From the IMG/VR virus record IMGVR_UViG_3300006987_000003, positions 1 to 37,998 of that record: a stretch of 37,998 bases of DNA; one strand, written 5' to 3'. The first letter of the stretch is position 1; every line of letters starts with the position of its first letter. Origin of the DNA: a virus. The position numbers and the translations under genes are program-made. Shown here piece by piece: positions 7,531 to 12,901 of this stretch. Below the pieces are notes generated by a model. That model did no database searches, was not told where the DNA came from, and saw nothing but the letters and a program-made list of their open reading frames with translations.

Positions 7531-7986
7531 CTACTTAACCTCCACTGATACGCTAGGTTTAGCAGCTTTGGTGGTCATGTACTGCGCCATAAGTGGTACA
7601 AGGTCATCACGCATGGTTTCAAGTGCGCGCAGCTTAGTGGTATTCAGCGATGCTTTGAAATTGACACACTGCTTAATCTCATTGGGTAGCTTGTCCCAAT
7701 CTGATTGAATGGCCTTATCATCTAATGAGCGGGTGAGCTTGCCGACGGTCTTCACTTTAAATAAGATACCTTCAGCGTTTGTGGTACCTTCTTCAGCGAA
7801 GCCTACCAATTCAGTGATTTGGCTTTCGACTTGTATGCGGCGGTCTTTTGCGGCTGCTTCCGCTTCTTTCGCTTCTTGCCAATGACGGGCAAGAACATCG
7901 ATTTCATTGTCCATGGCCGGTGCAACTGGGGCGATGGCGCTTGGTGCGTTGCTTGCTTTAGCAGCTTGGGTGACAAATGCGTTCAT
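7531..7986 (-). CDS. DUF7173-like phage protein with coiled coil
   Basis: A 151-aa protein. Residues 25-65 (DVLARHWQEAKEAEAAAKDRRIQVESQITELVG) form a probable coiled coil, followed by a compact region with GILFKVKTVGKLTRSLDDKAIQSDW and a C-terminal helix. This is the layout of a common phage family (DUF7173-like) found next to recombination ATPases; the exact family name is from memory. I placed the start at 7986 because GGAAGGAA lies 8 nt upstream; a longer frame to 8091 has no such site and overlaps the upstream gene. Function unknown, probably in the recombination module. Confidence 0.7.
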   Translation of the reverse strand: MNAFVTQAAKASNAPSAIAPVAPAMDNEIDVLARHWQEAKEAEAAAKDRRIQVESQITELVGFAEEGTTNAEGILFKVKTVGKLTRSLDDKAIQSDWDKLPNEIKQCVNFKASLNTTKLRALETMRDDLVPLMAQYMTTKAAKPSVSVEVK

Positions 7987-8011
7987 TGTTTTATTCCTTC
8001 CGTTTGATTGT

Positions 8012-8266
8012 TTACTTCGTTTCGTTTTGCCTATTTGCACGTAAAAATTCATTTGCGTGTTGATTGGCTTTCTTAAAATCGTCGCTGGCAAAATCTATGT
8101 AGACTTGATCAGCGGGGCTTATATAAGTAGTGCGGATGCTATCTTTGTGTAGCTCGACAGCGGCTTGCTCATTGGCGGCTTGTGTAGCGCACGCTTTTGG
8201 CAGAAATACGATGAATATGGCCAAAGCGATGATCGTTACCATGCCTTTCAATACGTTTCTTTCCAT
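8012..8266 (-). CDS. Small membrane or secreted protein
   Basis: An 84-aa protein with one hydrophobic segment near the N-terminus (VTIIALAIFIVFLPKAC), either a signal anchor or a cleaved signal, then a hydrophilic helical tail. The second of two in-frame ATG codons (8266) is preferred because AAAGGA lies 8 nt upstream of it. It is among the first genes read from the leftward promoter. Single-pass small proteins in this place often affect the host envelope or exclude other phages, but nothing here shows that. Confidence 0.6.
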   Translation of the reverse strand: MERNVLKGMVTIIALAIFIVFLPKACATQAANEQAAVELHKDSIRTTYISPADQVYIDFASDDFKKANQHANEFLRANRQNETK

Positions 8267-8369
8267 ATTGGACATCCTTTGTTAGTTGCTTACTGCCTGC
8301 GGTTGCCGTAGCGCCCGCAAGTTTGTAAAAAACCGTACTTCTAATACGCGTGTTTCCACGACTTCCCAT
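8169..8369 (-). CDS. Candidate basic 66-aa leader ORF overlapping the next gene
   Basis: The ATG at 8369 is preceded at ideal distance by a full consensus ribosome site, AAGGAGG (8378-8384), the best in the window. The frame then runs 66 codons and overlaps the membrane-protein gene out of frame by about 100 bases. The product is very basic, rich in Arg, Lys, His and Gly (MGSRGNTRIRSTVFY...), with no known domain. It is the first ORF after the leftward promoter. Either it is a real small protein, or the ribosome site serves a leader that controls the downstream gene. A second frame from an ATG abutting the same site gives 31 codons. Confidence 0.35.
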   Translation of the reverse strand: MGSRGNTRIRSTVFYKLAGATATAGSKQLTKDVQYGKKRIERHGNDHRFGHIHRISAKSVRYTSRQ

Positions 8370-8477
8370 TGCGGCATCCTCCTTAGGTGCAATGTGGGTT
8401 TGGCCTTTTTTGCTGACATGTTTTTAAATAACTAATCGCTGTCTCGTCGACTCGGTGTATCTCGTTGCGATGTGGTA

Positions 8478-8506
8478 ATATTACTACCTAAAGTAGTATA
8501 GTGCAA
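8478..8506 (-). promoter_or_regulatory. Leftward early promoter (PL-like)
   Basis: Reading leftward, TTGCAC (8501-8506) and TAATAT (8478-8483) are separated by exactly 17 bp. The spacer contains a 17-bp operator palindrome (8482-8498), so repressor bound there would block polymerase. Transcripts would start near 8470 and run through the whole left operon. Confidence 0.7.
8482..8498. promoter_or_regulatory. Operator OL1: TACTAC-N5-GTAGTA
   Basis: Perfect 6-bp arms TACTAC and GTAGTA around a 5-bp centre (CTAAA). It lies in the spacer of the leftward promoter. The same pattern recurs at 8524, 10665, 10718 and 10739. Confidence 0.75.
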
Positions 8507-8523
8507 CTAATAATAGTAAATAA

Positions 8524-8540
8524 TTCTACTAAAAGTAGTA
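8524..8540. promoter_or_regulatory. Operator OL2: TTCTAC-N5-GTAGTA
   Basis: A second copy of the operator, one mismatch in the left arm, centred 42 bp (about four helical turns) from the first. It lies just upstream of the leftward promoter's -35, so it could hold a second repressor dimer and allow cooperative binding. Confidence 0.65.
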
Positions 8541-8575
8541 TTATTTTATAAGTTACTGATTTTTAAGCATAAAAA

Positions 8576-8595
8576 AACCACCCGTTAAGGTGGTT
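8576..8595 (-). terminator. Intrinsic terminator 3 after the toxin gene
   Basis: AACCACC (8576-8582) pairs with GGTGGTT (8589-8595). On the minus strand the stem is followed by a run of about seven T. It is the last of three terminators in a row downstream of the toxin-antitoxin genes. Confidence 0.75.
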
Positions 8596-8638
8596 CAATG
8601 GCTAAATATTACTTAGTTAATTGTAAATTTACGAAAAA

Positions 8639-8655
8639 ACCCGCACAAAGCGGGT
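8639..8655 (-). terminator. Intrinsic terminator 2 after the toxin gene
   Basis: ACCCGC (8639-8644) pairs with GCGGGT (8650-8655) with a 5-nt loop, followed on the minus strand by a T-run. Confidence 0.75.
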
Positions 8656-8677
8656 CGGGTGTAGGGTAGGCGATAAA

Positions 8678-8700
8678 AAACCCACTATCATAGTGGGTTT
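8678..8700 (-). terminator. Intrinsic terminator 1 after the toxin gene
   Basis: A stem of CCCACTA pairing with TAGTGGG around a 3-nt loop, with T-runs on the minus strand just after it. It begins only 8 nt past the toxin stop codon. The T/A flanks are symmetric, so it may also work on the other strand. Confidence 0.75.
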
Positions 8701-8707
8701 GCCTAAA

Positions 8708-9085
8708 TTATGCGTTCCAATTTAAGTGCTTTTCATCTGGTAGTTCAAAAGGTGGGTGAGGCGACATATACACTAAAGTTATTTGATCATGTACTACATC
8801 CAAAGTGTAGTGTAAAACATATTCACTAGTTTTATCACCGTATGTGCCCACATAGTAAGTTATGCCAATATGGTAATGCCATAGGTTGTTGTTTTGTGCT
8901 TGTCTGACCTTACTCAACCAATTAGGGTCATCTGTTGGTACATTATCTGAGGACTTATTGCGACCTTCTAAGTTTAATAATCCGTATTGCTTTACATGAT
9001 CAACAAAAGCACCTATTTTTTGCTGGTCTAACTTTGGATAGTTTTTGAGATAGGATATAAAAATAGGAGATAGGTTGACTAGCAT
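8708..9085 (-). CDS. Putative toxin partner of the Panacea antitoxin
   Basis: A 125-aa protein encoded 9 nt after the DUF4065 antitoxin. Its C-terminal half, NLWHYHIGITYY...SEYVLHYTLDVV...ITLVYMSPHPPFELP, gives the alternating strands and closing loop seen in RelE/ParE-like toxins, but I cannot name the family with certainty. The ribosome site is weak, which fits lower toxin than antitoxin output. In SocAB and PanAT systems the partner of DUF4065 is the toxin; targets known for those systems include the sliding clamp and translation. The target here is unknown. Three terminators follow directly. Confidence 0.6.
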   Translation of the reverse strand: MLVNLSPIFISYLKNYPKLDQQKIGAFVDHVKQYGLLNLEGRNKSSDNVPTDDPNWLSKVRQAQNNNLWHYHIGITYYVGTYGDKTSEYVLHYTLDVVHDQITLVYMSPHPPFELPDEKHLNWNA

Positions 9086-9094
9086 AATGAAAAA

Positions 9095-9664
9095 CTATCC
9101 ATTCAACCAAGAAACAAAGTCTTCACCATCAGTAAAATCAGGTACGCGAATAGCTCCGCTATCGATAGAGACCTGCATGGCTTCTACATCGTACGAATAA
9201 GCATGTTTGTCATCATAAGTGTCTGTCATATCTAATAGTTCTTTAAAAAAATTTTTAATGCTGATACATGAAATTTCATTATTATCATGAGCATATGCTT
9301 CTTTCCATGGGCGTTCTTCATGAGTCATGTCACGAAGTTTCCATGGTGAGTACTGACCATACTCGAGTGCTATGCGATTCAAGATAGCTAAGTCATCGTA
9401 ATCGAATACATTGTCATTAAAACTATCTATCGATGGGATACATTGATCACGATAATGCTTATAACAGTGGTAAACACTTTCGACCACGGGGCCGTGTCGC
9501 CAACACTCGATGGGCTCATCAAACAACGGTCTATCCAAAATAGCTAATGAATACCCTTGGGCATAGTACAGTAGCTTTTGTAGTTTGAGATTTGAGATTT
9601 GGTCTCTCTCACCCTCATAGGTATGGTGTAAGAAAAACTGGGCAACTTCATATGCAGTTTTCAT
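9095..9664 (-). CDS. SocA/Panacea (DUF4065) antitoxin-like protein
   Basis: A 189-aa protein with the DUF4065 signature near its start: AYEVAQFFL, then ISNLKLQKLLYYAQGYSLAI and IECWRHGPVVESVYHCYK. This is the Panacea domain of SocA and PanA antitoxins, which neutralise varied toxins encoded next to them. The usual order antitoxin then toxin is kept. The second of two adjacent ATG codons is preferred because AGGAG is better spaced from it. It has its own promoter region with a palindrome over the -10, so self-regulation is likely. Sitting between repressor and OL, it should be expressed in the lysogen. Confidence 0.8.
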   Translation of the reverse strand: MKTAYEVAQFFLHHTYEGERDQISNLKLQKLLYYAQGYSLAILDRPLFDEPIECWRHGPVVESVYHCYKHYRDQCIPSIDSFNDNVFDYDDLAILNRIALEYGQYSPWKLRDMTHEERPWKEAYAHDNNEISCISIKNFFKELLDMTDTYDDKHAYSYDVEAMQVSIDSGAIRVPDFTDGEDFVSWLNG

Positions 9665-9722
9665 CATATCTCCTATTAGGTAAGTAAGTGGGTTTATTAC
9701 AACTATTATAACAAATCAATTT

Positions 9723-9737
9723 ATTTACAATGTAAAT
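9723..9737. promoter_or_regulatory. 15-bp palindrome at the toxin-antitoxin promoter
   Basis: ATTTACA and TGTAAAT are perfect 7-bp arms around a single central base. It overlaps the -10 of the best promoter for the toxin-antitoxin pair, a typical place for an autoregulatory operator. It differs from the phage operator, so it should have its own binding protein. Confidence 0.6.
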
Positions 9738-9756
9738 TTAAAAACAGACACGTCAA
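9729..9756 (-). promoter_or_regulatory. Candidate promoter of the toxin-antitoxin genes
   Basis: Reading leftward, TTGACG (9751-9756) and TACATT (9729-9734) are 16 bp apart. A perfect TATAAT also occurs downstream (9705-9710) but lacks a good -35. Either would give a short leader to the ATG at 9664 and make the pair independent of the repressor promoter. Confidence 0.5.
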
Positions 9757-9787
9757 CAGTTGTCGTAAGCGTTAAAAATTTATTCAA

Positions 9788-9898
9788 CTAATCCCAATCC
9801 AATGCCTCACGATACACGCACCAACCAAATGGAAGCGTATCGACCGGTGTGGCGTGTTTCAAAAAATGGCATATCCAATAGTATTCGTATGGTTTCAT
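9788..9898 (-). CDS. Tiny 36-aa ORF coupled to the repressor
   Basis: The ATG at 9898 comes 3 nt after the repressor stop codon, with AGG in TATAGGTAG at a good distance, so ribosomes ending the repressor could restart here. The product, MKPYEYYWICHFLKHATPVD then LPFGWCVYREALDWD, is aromatic-rich (Tyr, Trp, Phe) with two cysteines and no basic tail. I do not recognise it. It has the composition of a real small protein rather than random sequence, and is in the position of a lysogenically expressed gene. Confidence 0.5.
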   Translation of the reverse strand: MKPYEYYWICHFLKHATPVDTLPFGWCVYREALDWD

Positions 9899-9901
9899 AG
9901 T

Positions 9902-10660
9902 CTACCTATACCTAGTTAGCTTGCTGTCTACGATGCCAACAAGTGTGCATTCACCCATTGGTACGATTTTCTGATCGGGCCAATCTTTATTCAAAGGCTT
10001 TAGATACATATCATCAGGACTGTCGCCAATGATCAACTGCTTAAAGGTCGCTTGTTTGTCGTCATTGCAGTGAATAACAATCAGTGCGCCATCTTTTAGT
10101 TCTAGAGGTGATATATCGGGCTCTACATAAATAATCTCGCCTGGTTTAAAGTCTGGCCACATGCTACGACCTTCTATAATTAAACCAAATGCTCTAGGCG
10201 ATAAGTTGCTAGGCCTATCTATCCACTCAATAGCATCATCAATAGTAACAGGCATCACATCAGAAAAACATCCAGCGGCGACCCAGCTTATTACCGGCAT
10301 CTGGCCTAACATACCGTGGTCAACGGGTACCTTCTTAGTGCCTTCGGGTGTATCTGATGCTCTAGGGCTAATATTATTGCCGTTTTCAATAGCTTTTATT
10401 TTTTCCAATAATTCTGCATGGCTAAGTTTTGTAGTAAATTCCCCACCGTATTCAAGATATTGAGCCGTAGTACCTAAAGCCTTGCTTATATTCTCAAGAC
10501 CTTTGCGTCTTGGTTTAGCTATACCTTCGCTGTAACGCCTGATCATCTCGTAGCTTATCTTGGTTTTGTCGCTTAAAGCGGTTCTATCCAATCCTCTTGC
10601 ATTCATTAAATTAATTAATCGCTTTGCAAACTCAGGATATTTTACCTCTAAATCGCTCAT
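9902..10660 (-). CDS. cI: LexA/CI-type repressor with S24 autocleavage domain
   Basis: A 252-aa phage repressor. Residues 10-70 form a helix-turn-helix of the XRE/CI type. After a linker comes the S24 peptidase domain: cleavage site Ala129-Gly130 (VAAGCF), catalytic Ser166 in EGRSMWPDF and catalytic Lys207 in ATFKQL. It should keep the prophage silent and be cut when RecA is activated by DNA damage. An operator (10665-10681) sits between its weak promoter and its start codon, so it can also repress itself. AGGA lies 4-5 nt before the ATG. The genes downstream are probably co-expressed in the lysogen. Confidence 0.92.
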   Translation of the reverse strand: MSDLEVKYPEFAKRLINLMNARGLDRTALSDKTKISYEMIRRYSEGIAKPRRKGLENISKALGTTAQYLEYGGEFTTKLSHAELLEKIKAIENGNNISPRASDTPEGTKKVPVDHGMLGQMPVISWVAAGCFSDVMPVTIDDAIEWIDRPSNLSPRAFGLIIEGRSMWPDFKPGEIIYVEPDISPLELKDGALIVIHCNDDKQATFKQLIIGDSPDDMYLKPLNKDWPDQKIVPMGECTLVGIVDSKLTRYR

Positions 10661-10664
10661 ATTA

Positions 10665-10681
10665 TCCTACCCTTAGTAGTA
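10665..10681. promoter_or_regulatory. Operator OR3-like: TCCTAC-N5-GTAGTA
   Basis: A copy of the operator with one arm mismatch, starting 5 bp from the repressor ATG. The best -10 for the repressor (TATATT, read leftward, 10684-10689) lies right next to it, so binding here would shut off repressor synthesis, as OR3 does in lambda. No good -35 is visible for that promoter, suggesting it may need activation. Confidence 0.65.
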
Positions 10682-10708
10682 AAAATATAGTTTAGTCGAT
10701 ATAAGCTC

Positions 10709-10738
10709 TTGCGTCACTGCTATTAAAAGTAGTAGTAT
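10709..10738 (+). promoter_or_regulatory. Rightward early promoter (PR-like)
   Basis: TTGCGT (10709-10714) and TAGTAT (10733-10738) are 18 bp apart, and an operator copy fills the spacer, exactly as at the leftward promoter. It would drive the Cro-like gene at 10769 and the right early operon. Confidence 0.6.
10718..10734. promoter_or_regulatory. Operator OR-like: TGCTAT-N5-GTAGTA
   Basis: A weaker copy: the right arm is perfect, the left arm has mismatches. It fills the spacer of the rightward promoter. Together with the next site it makes a close pair. Confidence 0.55.
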
Positions 10739-10755
10739 TACTACTTAAAGTAGTA
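10739..10755. promoter_or_regulatory. Operator OR-like: TACTAC-N5-GTAGTA
   Basis: Perfect arms around TTAAA, centred 21 bp (two helical turns) from the previous operator and covering the start region of the rightward transcript. It ends 14 bp before the Cro-like ATG. Confidence 0.75.
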
Positions 10756-10768
10756 TACGGAGAGTATC

Positions 10769-11026
10769 ATGACTGACAAAACGCCACTTGAACAAGCGTT
10801 TGACATTTTGGGCAATCCCGCTCAATTGGCTTACGCATTAGATATTACCCCTTGGGCTGTCTATAAATGGGATGTTAAAAATCCACCTAAAGACCGTTGC
10901 TTAGACATTCAAAGACTTACTAATGATCAGGTAACCGCTGAGCAACTGCGTCCCGATGTTAATTGGGATTACGAGCGAAGCCAGCGCGAAATTAATAAAA
11001 ACAACAAGGAAGTAGAACATGGTTAA
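10769..11026 (+). CDS. YdaS/Cro-like helix-turn-helix regulator
   Basis: An 85-aa DNA-binding protein read divergently from the repressor. LEQAFDILGNPAQLAYALDITPWAVYKWDVKNPPKDRCLDIQRLT is a typical YdaS/Cro helix-turn-helix, with the recognition helix around TPWAVYKW. GGAGAG precedes the ATG. As the first gene of the rightward operon, right after the operators, it should compete with the repressor and favour lytic growth. The C-terminal 25 residues are charged and probably flexible. The next gene's start overlaps its end. Confidence 0.8.
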   Translation: MTDKTPLEQAFDILGNPAQLAYALDITPWAVYKWDVKNPPKDRCLDIQRLTNDQVTAEQLRPDVNWDYERSQREINKNNKEVEHG

Positions 11027-11258
11027 TAAACCTAAATTGGCCAGCGCCCTTCAATGCCACTTAACGCCTGAATATGCCAACGCTGTTAAAAATCTTGCGT
11101 ATGCAGCGGATATGAAACCTAGTCATTGGCTTAGACGTTTAGTAGTTGCGGAGATTAACCGCCAACACCTACAAGCTAAGGCTACCTTGGCAGCAATGGA
11201 TAGTCTACAAATCGAATCGCTCGAATCGCTCGATGAGGATTATGACGATGACTTGTAA
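11019..11258 (+). CDS. Hypothetical early protein with acidic tail
   Basis: A 79-aa protein: HLTPEYANAVKNLAYAADMKPSHWLRRLVVAEINRQHLQAKATL looks like a helix-rich domain that may be ribbon-helix-helix-like, then an acidic tail ESLDEDYDDDL that includes a short tandem repeat in the DNA (two copies of ATCGCTCGA). The start overlaps the Cro-like gene by 8 nt and uses the AAGGAAG upstream. It could be a small DNA-binding regulator; I cannot name a family. Confidence 0.6.
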   Translation: MVNKPKLASALQCHLTPEYANAVKNLAYAADMKPSHWLRRLVVAEINRQHLQAKATLAAMDSLQIESLESLDEDYDDDL

Positions 11259-11418
11259 AGACTGCCCGCACAAAACTGATGGCAAGTGCTGCCATGAATC
11301 AATTAAGCCATTGCCTCAACGTGTAGCGCCCGAGCCAATGTGTGAAGAGATATTGGAACGCATGAAAGCTCAATATGACGAAGCCTATGAATATTACGGG
11401 GATTGTTATGAAGACTGA
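11248..11418 (+). CDS. Small cysteine-rich protein
   Basis: A 56-aa protein starting MTCKDCPHKTDGKCCHES, with CX2C followed by CC and a further Cys at about residue 32, likely to bind one zinc. I chose the ATG at 11248 because GAGGA lies 7 to 8 nt upstream and it gives an 11-nt overlap with the previous gene; a longer frame starts in the middle of that gene. The C-terminus is acidic and tyrosine-rich (YDEAYEYYGDCYED). Function unknown. Confidence 0.55.
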   Translation: MTCKDCPHKTDGKCCHESIKPLPQRVAPEPMCEEILERMKAQYDEAYEYYGDCYED

Positions 11419-11599
11419 CGGTGACGACTTGGCATGGAAGCGTGAGTTTGAGCAGGTGGAACGTAGGCAAAAACAGCGCAAAAGTAAACGCGAAGGTTGG
11501 GATGGTAAAAACCCACCAAAGGGCTGGGTTGGCAATGTAAGGACGGCATCGGCATGGACATACTCAACAAGCCACTCAGAACAGTTTAACGAGGACTAA
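11408..11599 (+). CDS. Hypothetical early protein
   Basis: A 63-aa charged protein, MKTDGDDLAWKREFEQVERRQKQRKSKREGWDGKNPPKG, with a basic helix in the middle that could touch nucleic acid. The ATG at 11408 has GGGG upstream and overlaps the previous stop by 11 nt. I see no known domain. Confidence 0.55.
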   Translation: MKTDGDDLAWKREFEQVERRQKQRKSKREGWDGKNPPKGWVGNVRTASAWTYSTSHSEQFNED

Positions 11600-11603
11600 G
11601 ACG

Positions 11604-11831
11604 ATGAAATTCAATGAACGCCAAGCGCACATGGCTCTAGTCCAAACCATAGAGCAAAACAAACAGGATGATTTAAGAGCTATGAATAAAAAGACCATCG
11701 ACGATGAAAGCGAGCGTAAGGATTCGGTAAACATGCAGTTTTGGCGCCGTGTTTGGGTGAGCTGCAACGTATTGCTTTTGCTTGTCGTTATTTACGGTTT
11801 ATTCCAATTTTTTACGAGGCAGTTATGTTAG
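11604..11831 (+). CDS. Small tail-anchored membrane protein
   Basis: A 75-aa protein with a charged helical N-terminal half and a single membrane segment near the C-terminus (VSCNVLLLLVVIYGLFQFF), followed by a few residues. This is a C-tail anchor or single-pass inner-membrane layout. GAGGA lies at the right distance from the ATG. It overlaps the next gene by 7 nt. Function unknown. Confidence 0.6.
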   Translation: MKFNERQAHMALVQTIEQNKQDDLRAMNKKTIDDESERKDSVNMQFWRRVWVSCNVLLLLVVIYGLFQFFTRQLC

Positions 11832-12052
11832 ATAGACGTGATCAAGACAAGGTCAAAAGATTGGAAGCGATGCGGGATAAGTTTGAGAAAGGTCAGCTTT
11901 TAGACAGGGAAGACTTTAAAGCGGCTGGGTTTAACGAAGCAGGGACGAAGAACGCGATCGTCATACTTAAAAATAATTACTCGCTGGATATCGTAAACAT
12001 CTGCCGCGGTAAAGCATTGATTGGTTGGATATTGGCGGATGAGATTCTATGA
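11825..12052 (+). CDS. Small winged-helix-like protein, GWILADE C-terminus
   Basis: A 75-aa protein: MLDRRDQDKVKRLEAMRDKF, then LLDREDFKAAGFNEAGTKNAIVILKNN and a final KALIGWILADEIL. It lines up with the last 60 residues of the 165-aa protein at 5609-6106 (EDF, a paired helix, then VGWILED). It looks like a stand-alone DNA-binding domain that the other protein carries at its C-terminus. I set the start at 11825, after the previous gene's membrane segment, since the longer frame begins inside that gene. Role unknown, probably regulatory. Confidence 0.6.
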   Translation: MLDRRDQDKVKRLEAMRDKFEKGQLLDREDFKAAGFNEAGTKNAIVILKNNYSLDIVNICRGKALIGWILADEIL

Positions 12053-12126
12053 AAAAACCCTAAGAGCTGCGAACTCAAAGGGCTTAGAACTTCTTTTAAA
12101 ACAACTTAGTACTTGGAGATTATAGC

Positions 12127-12879
12127 ATGACAGTTAAAAAAATAGAAATAGGTGATGTGTTCCCTACGAATGGGGGCGGTAGTGTCACGGTTATTGAGTA
12201 CAAAGGGTCTAAAAATATCCTCGTAAAACACAATGACAAGCATGAGCATCAGGCCGTTGTTAATTCTACTAACTTAAGAAAGGGTGAGGTTAAAAACCCA
12301 TATCTCCCCGTGATTTTAAATATTGGATTTATGGGAGTGGGTAAATTCAAATCTAAAAAAAATGGCAAGGTCTCTATTGAATATGCCGTTTGGGTGAAAA
12401 TTATAGATAGATGCTATAACCCTGAATTCCACGTTAAATTTCCAACCTATGCCGATTGCAAGTTATGTGATGAATGGCGCAACTTCCAAGTTTTTGCAGA
12501 ATGGTACACAAGTAATAAGTTTTATGGCCTTGGCTATCAAATTGACAAGGACATTTTAAGCAATGGAAAAGGAAAGGAGTATTCGCCAGAGAATTGCACC
12601 TTGGTGCCCTTGGAGATCAACTCATTAATTTTAGATAGGGCCGCCAAGCGCGGAGAATATCCAATTGGTGTTAATTATGACAAAAGTAGAGGTAATTTTT
12701 TCTCAAGTATGAACATAAGGGGGAAAACAAAGAATCTAGGTCGTTTTCATTGCCCTGCTTTAGCTCATAAAGCCTATCTATTAGCGAAAGAAGCTCATGT
12801 CAAGGATATGGCAGAAGAATATAGAGGCAGAGTAGACGATAGGGTTTACGACGCTTTAATGCTTTGGAAAGTAGCTTAA
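12127..12879 (+). CDS. HNH/AP2-like endonuclease candidate
   Basis: A 250-aa protein. The middle part (about residues 105-165) has CDEWRNFQVFAEWYTSN, then YQIDKDILSNGKGKEYSPENCTLVPLEIN, the pattern of a divergent HNH nuclease found in phages. The C-terminal part, YPIGVNYDKSRGNFFSSMNIRGKTKNLGRF then ALAHKAYLLAKE, looks like an AP2 DNA-binding domain. Nuclease plus AP2 is the layout of free-standing homing endonucleases. It sits between small early genes and the primase, is AT-richer than its neighbours, and the following gene has no ribosome site, all of which suggest insertion. Confidence 0.75.
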   Translation: MTVKKIEIGDVFPTNGGGSVTVIEYKGSKNILVKHNDKHEHQAVVNSTNLRKGEVKNPYLPVILNIGFMGVGKFKSKKNGKVSIEYAVWVKIIDRCYNPEFHVKFPTYADCKLCDEWRNFQVFAEWYTSNKFYGLGYQIDKDILSNGKGKEYSPENCTLVPLEINSLILDRAAKRGEYPIGVNYDKSRGNFFSSMNIRGKTKNLGRFHCPALAHKAYLLAKEAHVKDMAEEYRGRVDDRVYDALMLWKVA

Positions 12880-12901
12880 TAATAAAAACGCTAAAAAATA
12901 T

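Noticed and set aside
12058-12082. Hairpin after the small winged-helix gene as a terminator
   Set aside because: Short interrupted stem (4 bp plus 3 bp) and no proper T-run in the direction of transcription.
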